A DNA stretch of 64,000 nt, from the NCBI RefSeq assembly GCF_004000255.1, contig NZ_RCIQ01000018.1:16301-80300 (forward strand). The letters run 5' to 3'. The position numbers and the translations under genes are program-made. Source of the stretch: Nioella ostreopsis (GTDB taxonomy: Bacteria > Pseudomonadota > Alphaproteobacteria > Rhodobacterales > Rhodobacteraceae). Positions 16,562 through 28,174 of the stretch are shown here, piece by piece. The notes beneath the pieces were generated by a model. That model was not told where the DNA came from and ran no database searches. It saw only the letters and a list, made by a program, of their open reading frames with translations. How positions within the stretch are numbered: the first letter of the stretch is position 1; every line of letters starts with the position of its first letter.

Positions 16562-18600
16562 CTGTCCTCTCCGATTGTGATCAGCGCATCGGCGGCAATC
16601 GCTGCCGTGGCCGTACAGATTAGCGGGTTGATCTCGATCTCCTCCAGCCGCGCGGCCTCGGCTTCCACAAAGCCCTGAACCGCCATCACGGCCTCCACCA
16701 CCGCCTCCACGTTAGCCGCAGCAGCCCCGCGATATCCAGCCAGAAGCGGTGAAATCTTCAGTTTTTTCAAGGCGTCGCGAATGTCGTCACGGGTCGAGGG
16801 CACCAGCATGGACACCGTATCGCGAAGGATCTCGGTCAGCGTCCCCCCCGCCCCGAGGGTCAGGACAAAGCCATGCGCCGGGTCGCGCACGACGCCGACC
16901 AGCAGCTCGACCACCGCGCCCGTCACCATCTCTTCCACCAGAAAGGACGCTGCCTGCATCCCCGCAGCAGCCGCCTCGACCGCCGCCGCATCCGCGAGGT
17001 TCAGCACCACCGCGCCCGCCTCGGTCTTATGGGCCACGCCTTCGCCCTTCAGCACCACCGGAAAGCCGATGCCCGCCGCGATCTCTGCCGCCTCGGCGGC
17101 CCCCATGGCCCGGCCTGATCCCGGCACCCGCACACCATGCCCTGCCAGCGCCGCCTTGGCCTCCGCCTCGGTCAGCGTCCGCGCGCCCATGGGGTCACCC
17201 GGGAGCAGCACTGGCTCCGCCACCTTCCGTGCCTGTCCCAGCCAAGCCCCTAGGTCGAGCGCCGCCAACGCCTCGCCCATCCCCGAAAACGGCACGATCC
17301 CGCGCGCCACGGCCCGGTCCGCCACTGCTTCCGGCAGGGTTTCCGGCAGGCTCGCCAGAATGCACATGCGCTTGCCGGTCGCGGCCTGCGTATCGGCGAT
17401 GGCCTCCACCACCTTGTGCCAGTCACTGGCGTCGCAGCGGTCCTCTCGCGGGAAGTCCAGCACCGCGCAACCCATGGCCAGATCGCCTTGCATCATGGCG
17501 CTGAAACAGCGTGTGGTGGCAGGCTGATCGCCCCAGATATAGGTGTGGTAATCCAACGGGTTGGCCAGCGCCACCTTCGGCCCCAAAGCCTCCGCCAATG
17601 CAGCCCTCTGCCCCGGTTCTAGCGGCGGAAAGACCAGCCCGGTATCGACGCTCAGATCCGCCATCAGGCTCGCCTCGCCCCCCGAACAGGAGAGTGACCC
17701 GATCCGGTTCGACACGAGCGGCCCGCCCACATGCAGCAGTTTCAGCGTCTCCAGCATCTCGGCCAGGGTCCGCGCCTGCGCGATCCCGAGCCGCGCCAGC
17801 AGCGCCCGCCCCCCCGCATCGCTCCCCGCGACCGAGGCCGTGTGCGACACCGTCGCCGCCCGCGCCTGTTCCGACGCGCCGATCCGGACCGCCACGATGG
17901 GTTTGCTGAGCTCACGCGCCGTGGCCGCCAGCGCCTCGAACCCGCGCAGGTCGGATATCCCCTCGATATGCAGCCCAAGCGCGGTCACGCGAGGATCGGC
18001 CAGCAGCCCCCGCCCCATCATCGCCAGATCGGTCTGCGCCTGATTTCCGGCGGTCATGATATAGGCAATCGGCAGCCCACGGGCCTGCATCGACAGGTTG
18101 CACGCGATGTTGGAGCTTTGCGTGACAATCGCCACACCGCTGTCCACAGGCACCAACCCATGCTGATCGGGCCACAGCAACGCCCCGTCCAAAGCATTGA
18201 GAAACCCGTAGCAATTGGGCCCCAGCACCGGCATATCCCCCGCCGCCGCCACCAACGCACGCTGCAGTTCCGGCCCGTCCGCCAGCTCGGCTTCTGCCTC
18301 CGAAAAGCCGCTGGCAAAACACACCGCGCCGCCCGCGCCCATCTTCGACAGCAGCGCCACGGATTCCACCGTCACATGCCGGTTCACGCCGATGAAAACC
18401 GCATCGGGCACCCCCGGCAGGTCTTCGACCCGTGCGAACACCGGCAGGCCCGCCATCTCGCTCCGGCGCGGATGCACGGGCCACAGATCACCCGAAAACC
18501 CGATCTTGAGGCATTCGCGCAGCACATTCGCACACCACGCACCACCGCCAATCACCGCAATGCTCGCGGGCCGCAGCAGCCGGTTCAGATCACGTCCCAA
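16558..18600 (-). CDS. ADP/NDP-forming acyl-CoA synthetase (acetate--CoA ligase family)
   Basis: 680 residues. N-terminal CoA-binding domain (SIAVIGGGAWCANVL), succinyl-CoA-ligase-like middle with the phospho-His segment SHTASVAGSDAGG, and a C-terminal ATP-grasp domain (FPVVLKGEGVAHKTEAGAV; EINPLI). Single-chain alpha-beta fusion. Located between an acyl-CoA dehydrogenase and a CaiD homolog, it probably activates the acid substrate of this pathway (perhaps carnitine or butyrobetaine) to its CoA ester. Confidence 0.85.
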   Translation of the reverse strand: MGRDLNRLLRPASIAVIGGGAWCANVLRECLKIGFSGDLWPVHPRRSEMAGLPVFARVEDLPGVPDAVFIGVNRHVTVESVALLSKMGAGGAVCFASGFSEAEAELADGPELQRALVAAAGDMPVLGPNCYGFLNALDGALLWPDQHGLVPVDSGVAIVTQSSNIACNLSMQARGLPIAYIMTAGNQAQTDLAMMGRGLLADPRVTALGLHIEGISDLRGFEALAATARELSKPIVAVRIGASEQARAATVSHTASVAGSDAGGRALLARLGIAQARTLAEMLETLKLLHVGGPLVSNRIGSLSCSGGEASLMADLSVDTGLVFPPLEPGQRAALAEALGPKVALANPLDYHTYIWGDQPATTRCFSAMMQGDLAMGCAVLDFPREDRCDASDWHKVVEAIADTQAATGKRMCILASLPETLPEAVADRAVARGIVPFSGMGEALAALDLGAWLGQARKVAEPVLLPGDPMGARTLTEAEAKAALAGHGVRVPGSGRAMGAAEAAEIAAGIGFPVVLKGEGVAHKTEAGAVVLNLADAAAVEAAAAGMQAASFLVEEMVTGAVVELLVGVVRDPAHGFVLTLGAGGTLTEILRDTVSMLVPSTRDDIRDALKKLKISPLLAGYRGAAAANVEAVVEAVMAVQGFVEAEAARLEEIEINPLICTATAAIAADALITIGEDR

Positions 18601-18617
18601 AGATCACCTCGCACCTG

Positions 18618-18680
18618 CTTTCATCTTGGCAAAAATACCTCGGGGGAGTCGCCACAAGGCGACGGGGGCGGAGCCCCCTT
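18618..18680 (+). repeat. Intergenic repeat family A, copy 3 (long form)
   Basis: CTTTCATCTTGGCAAAAATACC, then CGGGGGAGTCGCC, loop, GGCGACGGGGGCGGAGCCCCC. It separates the acyl-CoA dehydrogenase gene from the ligase gene and could form a strong hairpin in the transcript. Confidence 0.75.
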
Positions 18681-18683
18681 TTC

Positions 18684-18730
18684 GCGGTCCGCAGGACCGC
18701 GTGGATCGACGCGCGACGCGCGGCGAAATC
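18684..18730 (+). repeat. Hairpin plus GTCGAC/GCGAAA-type stem-loop (family C-like)
   Basis: GCGGTCC GCA GGACCGC hairpin followed by GATCGACGCGCGACGCGCGGCGAAATC, which resembles the family C elements at 25631 and 60001: a short stem flanked by TCGAC and GCGAAA. Confidence 0.5.
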
Positions 18731-18737
18731 CCTCTCA

Positions 18738-19898
18738 TCATGCACCCAAAGGCCGGAACAGCTCGCGACTGATGATATGGCGCTGAATCTCGCTGGTGCC
18801 ATCCCAGATCCGTTCCACCCGCGCATCGCGCCAGAACCGCTCGATCGGATAGTCGCTCATCAGCCCCATGCCGCCATAGATCTGCAGGGCCGCGTCCGTG
18901 ACCCGTGCCAGCATCTCGGTGGCGTAAACCTTGGCCGAGGCGATCTCGCGGTTCGCGGGCAGCCCCTGGTCGAGCCGCCACGCGGAGTTCAGCGTCAGAA
19001 GGTCCGCCGCGTCGATCTCGGTGATCATATCCGCGATCTGAAAGCTCACGCCCTGGAATTTCGCAATCTGCTGGCCGAACTGTTCCCGCTCCGCCGCGTA
19101 GGTCAGCGCATAGTCGAAGACCCGCCGGGCGCGGCCGACGCTCATCGTGGCAACCGTGATCCGCGTGGCATAGAGCCAGGTGTTCATCACCTCGAACCCG
19201 CCATCGACCTCACCCAGAACCTGCGCGTCGGGCAGGCGGCAATCGTCGAATTCCAGGATCATGTTCTTGTAGCCCCGGTGGCTGACGGATTTGTAGCCGT
19301 CGCGGATGGTGAAGCCGGGCGTGCCCCTGTCGACCAGAAACGCGGTGATCCGCTTCTTGGGGCCCTTGGGCGTCATGTCCTCGCCCGTGGCGATGAAGAC
19401 GATGATGAAATCCGCATGATCCGCGCCGGAAATGAAATGCTTGGTGCCATTCACGACCCAATCGCCGCCATCGCGCACGGCGGAACATTTCATCCCCCGC
19501 ACGTCGGACCCTGCGCCCGGTTCGGTCATCGCCAGCGCATCCATCCGCTCGCCCCGCACGGCGGGCAGCAAATAGCGTTCCTTCTGATCGCCCTCGCAGG
19601 CCATCAGGATGTTCTGGGGCCGCCCGAAGAAGTGGTTCAGCGCCATGGACCCGCGCCCCAATTCCCGCTCCACCAGGGCAAATTCCAGATGGTTCAGACC
19701 AGCGCCGCCCACTTCCTCGGGGAAGTTGCAGGCGTAGAATCCCAGCTCGATCGTCTTGCGCTTGATCTCGTCGGCCACCTCTTTCGGCACTTCGCCGGTG
19801 CGTTCCACCAGGTCCTCATGGGGGTAGATTTCCTTTTCCACGAAGCTGCGCACGGTGGAGACGATCATCTCCTGTTCATCGGTCAGACCGAACTGCAT
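18738..19898 (-). CDS. Acyl-CoA dehydrogenase
   Basis: 386 residues from the ATG at 19898 (MQFGLTDEQ), chosen for its AGGGAGAAGG site. ACAD signatures include ALAMTEPGAGSDVRGMK (FAD/substrate) and the C-terminal ALQIYGGMGLMSDYPIERFWRDARVERIWDGTSEIQ. First gene of a cluster with the CoA ligase and CaiD, divergent from a GlxA-type regulator. May oxidise a butyrobetainyl-CoA-like substrate to the enoyl form, by context. Confidence 0.87.
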   Translation of the reverse strand: MQFGLTDEQEMIVSTVRSFVEKEIYPHEDLVERTGEVPKEVADEIKRKTIELGFYACNFPEEVGGAGLNHLEFALVERELGRGSMALNHFFGRPQNILMACEGDQKERYLLPAVRGERMDALAMTEPGAGSDVRGMKCSAVRDGGDWVVNGTKHFISGADHADFIIVFIATGEDMTPKGPKKRITAFLVDRGTPGFTIRDGYKSVSHRGYKNMILEFDDCRLPDAQVLGEVDGGFEVMNTWLYATRITVATMSVGRARRVFDYALTYAAEREQFGQQIAKFQGVSFQIADMITEIDAADLLTLNSAWRLDQGLPANREIASAKVYATEMLARVTDAALQIYGGMGLMSDYPIERFWRDARVERIWDGTSEIQRHIISRELFRPLGA

Positions 19899-19974
19899 GA
19901 GCCTTCTCCCTTGTCCTGTTGCCGAGACTATGGAAGATGCGCATTGGACGATCATGCAGAATTAGCCAATAACC

Positions 19975-20919
19975 ATGCAGAATCCGCAACAGATTACGCC
20001 GCCCCGCAGCATCGGCGTGCTGCTTTTCCCGGCCTTCTCCAACCACTGCCTCGCCAACGCGGTGGAACCGTTGCGCGGGGCCAACATGCTGTCACGGCGG
20101 GGGCTCTATGACTGGCAGTTCCTCAGCCTCGACGGGGCGGGCGTGGCGTCTTCCTCGGGCCTCACCGTGCAGCCGCAGGCGCGGCTCTCGGATCATCCGG
20201 GCGGCGACTATCTGCTGGTGATGCCGAGCTATGAGTTCGAACGCCATGCCACCCCTGCCCTCACCCGCGCCTTGCGGGCGGCGGCAGGGCGGTTTCGGAC
20301 GGTCGTGGGGCTCGATACCGGCAGCTATCTGATGGCGGCGGCGGGGCTGCTCGACGGGCGGTGCGCGACGATCCACTGGGACGAGATGGACACGCTGGCC
20401 GAACGTTTCCCCGATGTGACGGTGACCGAAGATCGCTTCGTCATTGACGGCAACCGGATCAGCTGCGGCGGCACCACGACGACGTTTGAGCTGATGCTGC
20501 ATCTGATCGACACCCATCACGGGGCGATGCTGCGGCTGGAGGTGGCCGCGCTCTTCATGCATGGCGAGGCCGACCCGCGCGCCGATCCCCTGACCCGCCT
20601 GTCGCGCGACCGGCTGGTTCAGGCAGCCGTCTCGATCATGCGCCGTAACATCGAAACGCCCCTGCCCGTGGGCGAGATCGCCGCGCGCCTGTCGCTCAGC
20701 CAACGGGGGCTGGAGGCGCATTTCGCCCGCGAAACGGGCATGGCCCCGCGCGCGGTCTATACGGCGCTCAGGCTCCGTCAGGCGCGGCTGCTGACTGAGC
20801 GCACAACGCTTTCCGTGGCCGAAATCGCCACCCGCTGCGGCTATGGCGATGCAAGTGCCATGACCCGCGCCTTTCGCCGGGAATTCGGCCAGCCCCCGAC
20901 CGCCTACCGCCGGTCCTGA
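19975..20919 (+). CDS. GlxA-family (DJ-1/PfpI + AraC HTH) transcriptional regulator
   Basis: 314 residues: N-terminal DJ-1/PfpI-like domain (IGVLLFPAFSNHCLANAVEPLRGAN) and C-terminal AraC HTH (LSVAEIATRCGYGDASAMTRAFRREFGQPPTAYR). The layout resembles regulators of quaternary-amine catabolism such as CdhR/GbdR. It is transcribed away from the acyl-CoA dehydrogenase-ligase-CaiD cluster across a 76-base gap and is the likely regulator of that cluster. Inducer not known. Confidence 0.85.
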   Translation: MQNPQQITPPRSIGVLLFPAFSNHCLANAVEPLRGANMLSRRGLYDWQFLSLDGAGVASSSGLTVQPQARLSDHPGGDYLLVMPSYEFERHATPALTRALRAAAGRFRTVVGLDTGSYLMAAAGLLDGRCATIHWDEMDTLAERFPDVTVTEDRFVIDGNRISCGGTTTTFELMLHLIDTHHGAMLRLEVAALFMHGEADPRADPLTRLSRDRLVQAAVSIMRRNIETPLPVGEIAARLSLSQRGLEAHFARETGMAPRAVYTALRLRQARLLTERTTLSVAEIATRCGYGDASAMTRAFRREFGQPPTAYRRS

Positions 20920-21012
20920 TCTCCAACTATTTTAAGCTTGAAACAAAATCAGGCAGCCCATAGGGTCGCGCACAGGGAGACTCGCACCACATCCGATCTC
21001 AGGAGGCGCGCC

Positions 21013-21849
21013 ATGGGCGACCAACCTTACAACCCCGGCAGCGACGGCGCGCAGATGGATTTCCGCGCCGCCATGTCCTACGGCGACTACCTGCATCTCG
21101 ACGGGATTTTGCAGCAGCAGCACCCGCTGTCGGATGCCCATGACGAAATGCTGTTCATCATCCAGCACCAAACCAGCGAGCTGTGGATGAAACTGGCGAT
21201 CCATGAACTTTCTGCGGCGCGTGACGCTCTGCACGCGGGACAGATGTCGCAAATGTTCAAGATGCTCGCCCGCGTTGCCCGCATTTTCGAGCAGCTGAAC
21301 AACGCCTGGGACGTGCTGCGCACGATGACGCCAGCGGACTACACGCGGTTCCGCGCGACCCTCGGGCCGTCCTCCGGGTTTCAGTCCTACCAGTACCGAC
21401 TGATCGAGTTCGTCCTGGGCAACCGCAACCCGAACATGGTCAAACCGCATGCCCATGTGCCCGGCGTCGCGGCTATACTGGAGGCCGAACTGGCCCGGCC
21501 AAGTTTCTATGACGAAGTGGTTACGCTGCTGTTTGCCGAGGTCGACGGGCCGGACCCGACCCCGGACCCTCAATTGAATACCCCACACAGCGCCCGCCCC
21601 GAAATTCAGGCGCGCTGGAAGACCGTCTATGAAAATGTAGACCGGCACTGGACGCTCTATGAATTGGGTGAAAAGCTGGTGGACCTTGAGGACTATTTCC
21701 GCCGCTGGCGCTTCAACCACGTCACCACCGTGGAACGTGTCATCGGCTTCAAACGGGGTACCGGCGGCACCTCGGGCGTGCAATACCTGCGCCGAATGCT
21801 GGAGGTGGAGCTGTTCCCCGAGCTCTGGCATGTCAGAGGAGACCTTTAA
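21013..21849 (+). CDS. kynA: Tryptophan 2,3-dioxygenase
   Basis: 278 residues. Heme dioxygenase with [48 protein letters not shown] and the C-terminal [24 protein letters not shown]. It opens the tryptophan ring to N-formylkynurenine. The start at 21013 is set by a perfect AGGAGG at 21001-21006. One base separates it from kynU, so they form an operon. No formamidase gene (kynB) is in the window. Confidence 0.95.
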   Translation: MGDQPYNPGSDGAQMDFRAAMSYGDYLHLDGILQQQHPLSDAHDEMLFIIQHQTSELWMKLAIHELSAARDALHAGQMSQMFKMLARVARIFEQLNNAWDVLRTMTPADYTRFRATLGPSSGFQSYQYRLIEFVLGNRNPNMVKPHAHVPGVAAILEAELARPSFYDEVVTLLFAEVDGPDPTPDPQLNTPHSARPEIQARWKTVYENVDRHWTLYELGEKLVDLEDYFRRWRFNHVTTVERVIGFKRGTGGTSGVQYLRRMLEVELFPELWHVRGDL

Positions 21850-21850
21850 C

Positions 21851-23044
21851 ATGGGCGTATCGCTGCCCCGCAAAGACCTGTTCGAGATCCCCGAAGGCGT
21901 GATCTATCTGGATGGCAACTCGCTTGGCGTGCTGCCCAAGGGCGCTGCGGCGCGGGCAACGCACGTGATCGAGCAGGAATGGGGCGGGCAGCTGATCCGC
22001 GCCTGGAACGTGGCGGGCTGGATGGACCTGCCCCGCGTGGTGGGCGACCGGATCGGGCAATTGATCGGCGCGCCTGCGGGGTCTGTTGCCACCGGCGACA
22101 CGCTGTCGATCAAGGTCTATCAGGCGCTGGCCGCCGCCCTGAAGATGCGCCCCGACCGCCGCGTGATCCTGTCGGACAATGGCAATTTCCCCTCCGACCT
22201 CTATATGGCGCAGGGGCTGATCGGCACTATCGACAAGGGATACGCGCTGCGCACCCCCGCGCCCGAAGATGTGGCCGACGCGATCACCGAAGAGGTGGCC
22301 GTCGTCATGCTGACCCATGTGGATTACCGGTCCGGCCGGATGCACGACATGAAGGCGATCACCGAAAAGGCCCATGCCATGGGCGCGGTGATGATTTGGG
22401 ATCTTGCCCATTCGGCGGGGGCCGTGCCGGTCGATATGGCCGCCAGCAATGCCGAATTCGCCGTGGGCTGCAGCTACAAATACCTCAACGGCGGCCCCGG
22501 CGCGCCGGCCTTCATCTATGCCCGCCCCGATATCATCGAGGGCGTGCAACCGGCGCTCTCCGGCTGGCTCGGCCACGACGCGCCCTTTGCGATGGAACTG
22601 GGATACCGCCCTGCCATGGCCACCGAACGGCTTCGCGTTGGAACGCCGCCGATCTTGCAGCTGGCGGTTCTGCAAGAGGCGCTCAAGGCCTGGGACGGGG
22701 TCGACATGGATGATCTGCGCAAGGCCTCACTGGCCCTGTCGGATTGCTTCATCCGCGAGGTTACCGCCCGATGCCCCGAGCTGCGCCTCGCCTCTCCCAC
22801 CGATCCCTCGACGCGCGGCAGCCAGGTTTCCTTTGCCTTCGCGCACAGCTACGCCGCCATGCAGGCGCTCATCGCGCGTGGCGTCATCGGCGATTTTCGC
22901 GCGCCCGACATCATGCGCTTCGGCTTCACGCCGCTCTATCTCGATGAGGGCGACGTGATCCGCGCCGCCGAGATCCTCGAAGAGGTGATCAAGACCCGCG
23001 CTTACGAGGCCCCCGAATACCAGACCCGGTCGCGCGTCACCTGA
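21851..23044 (+). CDS. kynU: Kynureninase
   Basis: 397-residue PLP enzyme cleaving kynurenine to anthranilate and alanine. The PLP lysine lies in CSYKYLNGGPGAPAF; IYLDGNSLGVLPKGA and the WLGH block are diagnostic. The start ATG lies one base after the kynA stop; AGAGGAG just ahead, inside the kynA 3' end, serves as its ribosome site. Works directly downstream of KynA, apart from the missing formamidase step. Confidence 0.94.
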   Translation: MGVSLPRKDLFEIPEGVIYLDGNSLGVLPKGAAARATHVIEQEWGGQLIRAWNVAGWMDLPRVVGDRIGQLIGAPAGSVATGDTLSIKVYQALAAALKMRPDRRVILSDNGNFPSDLYMAQGLIGTIDKGYALRTPAPEDVADAITEEVAVVMLTHVDYRSGRMHDMKAITEKAHAMGAVMIWDLAHSAGAVPVDMAASNAEFAVGCSYKYLNGGPGAPAFIYARPDIIEGVQPALSGWLGHDAPFAMELGYRPAMATERLRVGTPPILQLAVLQEALKAWDGVDMDDLRKASLALSDCFIREVTARCPELRLASPTDPSTRGSQVSFAFAHSYAAMQALIARGVIGDFRAPDIMRFGFTPLYLDEGDVIRAAEILEEVIKTRAYEAPEYQTRSRVT

Positions 23045-23208
23045 GCCCGAGACGCGCGCCTTTGTCCTGTTGATCATTCCCCGCGGCTGATTTAGGCCAG
23101 CGGCGAAAGCAACCACGGCGAATCCCGGGGACCTGCCCGCGCGCACCGAAACGGCCAGCGCCACAAGGCCCCCAGACCCCCTCGGAACTTTGAAAAAGGG
23201 AACGGAAC

Positions 23209-25422
<2,214 letters not shown>

Positions 25423-25446
25423 CCCCGCCGACACACCACACGCAAG

Positions 25447-25477
25447 AAGGCCGCCCGCACCCCGCAGGCGGCCTTTT
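25447..25477 (+). terminator. Rho-independent terminator of icd
   Basis: AAGGCCGCC / GGCGGCCTT, a 9-bp perfect stem with an 11-base loop and TTTT at the end. Confidence 0.85.
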
Positions 25478-25479
25478 CG

Positions 25480-25517
25480 CTTTCATCTTGGCCAAAATAC
25501 CTCCGCCGGAGGCATCC
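25480..25517 (+). repeat. Intergenic repeat family A, copy 4 (short form)
   Basis: CTTTCATCTTGGCCAAAATACC plus the CTCCGCCGGAGG hairpin and CATCC, directly after the icd terminator. Confidence 0.75.
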
Positions 25518-25560
25518 GACCCAGCCACCAGCGGACAGGCTGACACGAAGACCGTCCCTT

Positions 25561-25630
25561 ACCACGCATCCGTGGCAACACGCGCTGAGGAGGTCCCCGC
25601 GCAAGCGGGGGGTGACGAGGCGCGTTCCCC
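25561..25630 (+). repeat. Repeat family B, copy 1
   Basis: CCACGCATCCGTGG hairpin, CAACACGCGC, GAGG, a CCCGC...GCGGG hairpin, then GAGGCGCGTTCCCC. The same order of blocks recurs at 32799-32872. Confidence 0.6.
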
Positions 25631-25660
25631 GGTCGACGCGCCAAAGGCGCGGCGAAACCG
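25631..25660 (+). repeat. Repeat family C, copy
   Basis: GGTCGAC + GCGCC AAA GGCGC + GGCGAAACCG: a small stem-loop flanked by GTCGAC and GCGAAACC, matching 60001-60030. Confidence 0.6.
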
Positions 25661-25698
25661 GCTTGACCCCCTGCCCGCCCCGGCCCAACCATATCCCC

Positions 25699-26793
25699 AT
25701 GAAAGTCAATGGTACCCCCTACCGCTCCCTCTGGTGGAGCGATGATGCAAGCGCCCTGCAGATCATCGACCAACGCTGGCTCCCGCATGAATTCCGTATC
25801 CAGCAGCTCGACAGCCTCGCCGACTATTGCACCGCGATCACCGACATGCATGTGCGCGGCGCGCCACTCATCGGCGCGACGGCCGCCTATGGCATGGCCT
25901 TCGCGCTGGCGCAGGACAGCTCCGACAGCGCAATGACCAAAGCCTATGACCGGCTCCACGCCACGCGGCCCACGGCGATCAACCTCAGATGGGCGCTCGA
26001 CCGGGCGACCGCCGCCATGCGCCCCCTGCCCGAACAGGACCGCGCCGCCGCCGCGCTGCAACTCGCCCACGCCATCGCCGACGAGGATGTGGAGATCAAC
26101 CGCCGCATCGGCCTCCATGGCCTCAGCCTCATCACGGCCATCGCGGAGAAAAAACCGGCGGGCGAGCCGGTCCGCCTGCTCACCCATTGCAACGCGGGCT
26201 GGCTGGCGACAGTGGACTGGGGCACCGCGACCAGCCCGATGTATCACGCGCATGAGGCGGGCATTCCCCTCCATGTCTGGGTCGATGAAACCCGGCCCCG
26301 CAACCAGGGTGCGCTGACGGCATGGGAACTGGGCAGCCATGGCATCTCCCACAGTTACATCACCGACAACGCGGGCGGGCATCTGATGCAGCGCGGGATG
26401 GTTGACATGGTCATCACCGGCACCGACCGCACGACCCGCACGGGCGATGTCTGCAACAAGATCGGCACCTATCTCAAGGCGCTTGCGGCGCGCGACAATG
26501 GCGTGCCCTTCTACGTCGCGCTGCCCTCGCCCACCATCGACTGGACCGTCTCGGACGGCGTGGCCGAGATCCCCATCGAGGATCGCCCCGCCCGCGAGAT
26601 CACCCATGTCCAAGGCCGGGACGCGACCGGCATCACCAGCGTGCAGGTCACGCCCGAGGGCACCCCCGCCGGCAACCCCGCCTTTGACGTGACGCCCGCA
26701 AGACTCGTCTCCGGGCTCATCACCGAACGCGGCCTCTGCGAGGCGTCCGAGGCCGGGCTTACCGGGCTCTTCCCCGAGATGGCTGTGCGATGA
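25699..26793 (+). CDS. mtnA: S-methyl-5-thioribose-1-phosphate isomerase
   Basis: 364 residues of the eIF2B-alpha/MtnA family. The catalytic Cys lies in [17 protein letters not shown] and the catalytic Asp in [35 protein letters not shown] is also diagnostic. It converts methylthioribose-1-phosphate to methylthioribulose-1-phosphate in methylthioadenosine salvage. ATG 25699 gives the normal MKV start. It overlaps the aldolase gene by four bases, suggesting joint use of the ketose phosphate. Confidence 0.92.
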   Translation: MKVNGTPYRSLWWSDDASALQIIDQRWLPHEFRIQQLDSLADYCTAITDMHVRGAPLIGATAAYGMAFALAQDSSDSAMTKAYDRLHATRPTAINLRWALDRATAAMRPLPEQDRAAAALQLAHAIADEDVEINRRIGLHGLSLITAIAEKKPAGEPVRLLTHCNAGWLATVDWGTATSPMYHAHEAGIPLHVWVDETRPRNQGALTAWELGSHGISHSYITDNAGGHLMQRGMVDMVITGTDRTTRTGDVCNKIGTYLKALAARDNGVPFYVALPSPTIDWTVSDGVAEIPIEDRPAREITHVQGRDATGITSVQVTPEGTPAGNPAFDVTPARLVSGLITERGLCEASEAGLTGLFPEMAVR

Positions 26794-27449
26794 CACCGCC
26801 CTACACGGATACGACCGACACACGGCAGGCGATCATCGACGCCTGCCTGCGGCTCAACGCCGAGGGCATCAATCAGGGCACTTCGGGCAATGTCTCGGTC
26901 CGGGCGGGCGACGTCATGCTGATCACCCCTTCGGGCGTGCCTTACGAGGCCATGACGCCCGACATGATCCAGAGGGTGCCGCTCTCGGGCGAGCCGACCC
27001 CGCAAGGCAACCTCCGGCCCTCCTCCGAATGGCGCTTTCACCAGGCGCTGCTGGCCGCGAAGCCCGAGATGCACGCTGTCGTCCATGCCCATCCCGTCCA
27101 TTGCACCGCGCTGGCGCAGAACCGAATGACCATTCCGGCAGTGCATTACATGGTCGCGGCTTTCGGGGGCCATGACGTGCCGTTGGCGGGCTATGCGCTT
27201 TTCGGTGGTGAGGAACTGGCCCGCAAGGTGGTGACCGCCATGACAGACCGCCACGCCTGCCTGATGGCCAATCACGGCGCCACGGTGGTGGGCGAAACGC
27301 TTCCCAAGGCGCTCTGGCGCATGGGCGAGCTTGAAACGCTGGCGCGGGGCTACATCCTGTCCCTCTCCATCGGCACGCCGCATGTGCTTGACCGGCTCCA
27401 GATCGAAGAGGCTCTGGCCGCATTCGCCGATTACGGATACCGCGACTGA
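26790..27449 (+). CDS. Class II aldolase/adducin-family protein, probable methylthioribulose-1-P aldolase
   Basis: 219 residues. Zinc class II aldolase features: GTSGNVSVR, the acid/base Glu in SSEWRFH, His ligands in [12 protein letters not shown], and a third His in ANHGATVV. The sequence is closest in style to L-fuculose-phosphate aldolase. Coupled to mtnA, it fits the Ald2 enzyme of the DHAP shunt, which splits methylthioribulose-1-phosphate to DHAP and methylthioacetaldehyde. A dehydratase (MtnB) role is less likely given the fuculose-aldolase-like motifs, but is not excluded. Confidence 0.78.
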   Translation: MTPPYTDTTDTRQAIIDACLRLNAEGINQGTSGNVSVRAGDVMLITPSGVPYEAMTPDMIQRVPLSGEPTPQGNLRPSSEWRFHQALLAAKPEMHAVVHAHPVHCTALAQNRMTIPAVHYMVAAFGGHDVPLAGYALFGGEELARKVVTAMTDRHACLMANHGATVVGETLPKALWRMGELETLARGYILSLSIGTPHVLDRLQIEEALAAFADYGYRD

Positions 27450-27559
27450 CCCCACTGGTGGAAATTCGGCCTTTATTTCGAGTCCATCCGCGCTTAGGCT
27501 GGCAGGTGTTACAGATTTCCGCCCCGTTTCGGGGCCTATTGCAGATCCTTGATTGCCAC

Positions 27560-28174
27560 ATGAGCACATTCAGCTGTCCCAATTGCGGCGATGACGTCAC
27601 CCCCACCATAGCGCGCGCGCGCATGGTCACCTGCGCCTCGTGCGACTCGACGATCCTGATCGAATCAGACGCCGTGCGGCTGGCCGGAGAACAGGGCGTG
27701 ATGCATGAGGTGCCGCTTCTTTTCGACATTGGCGATACCGTGATCTGCGGTGAAACAACGGTCACCCTGCATGGCCATGCGCGGTTTTCCTACGGTCGCG
27801 GCTTCTGGGAGGAATTCTGGGGCGAAACGCCCTCGGGCGACCCCATGTGGGTCTCCGTCGACGAGGGCGATATCGTGGTGCAAAAACCGGTGCCCGCCCG
27901 CAACTACCCCCGCACAGAGGGCGATTTCCGCCCGGGCCGGGCGCTGCACTGTCAGGACAAGTCCTTCAACGTGGTCGAGGTCGACAGCGCCGAATGCGTG
28001 GCGGTGAGGGGCAGCTTCGACGAAGAGCTGAAAGTGGGCGAGACCTACGAGTTCGTGAACGCTCAGGCGTCAAACGGCCTGCTTCTGTCGGGTGAAATCT
28101 GGGAGGGCGGGCAATCGTGGTTCCTGGGCTACTGGTTTGATCCCTTCGAGATCACGGTCAGGAGGCAGTCATGA
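27560..28174 (+). CDS. Zinc-ribbon DUF4178 protein
   Basis: 204 residues. N-terminal zinc ribbon CPNCG...CASC (residues 6-30) followed by one DUF4178 domain (GDTVICGETTVTLHGHARFSYGRGFWEEFWG). The ATG at 27560 is chosen because the zinc ribbon begins six residues in. It overlaps the next gene by four bases (ATGA). First gene of a module with a second DUF4178 protein, DUF350 and an aminopropyltransferase. Molecular function unknown. Confidence 0.78.
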   Translation: MSTFSCPNCGDDVTPTIARARMVTCASCDSTILIESDAVRLAGEQGVMHEVPLLFDIGDTVICGETTVTLHGHARFSYGRGFWEEFWGETPSGDPMWVSVDEGDIVVQKPVPARNYPRTEGDFRPGRALHCQDKSFNVVEVDSAECVAVRGSFDEELKVGETYEFVNAQASNGLLLSGEIWEGGQSWFLGYWFDPFEITVRRQS

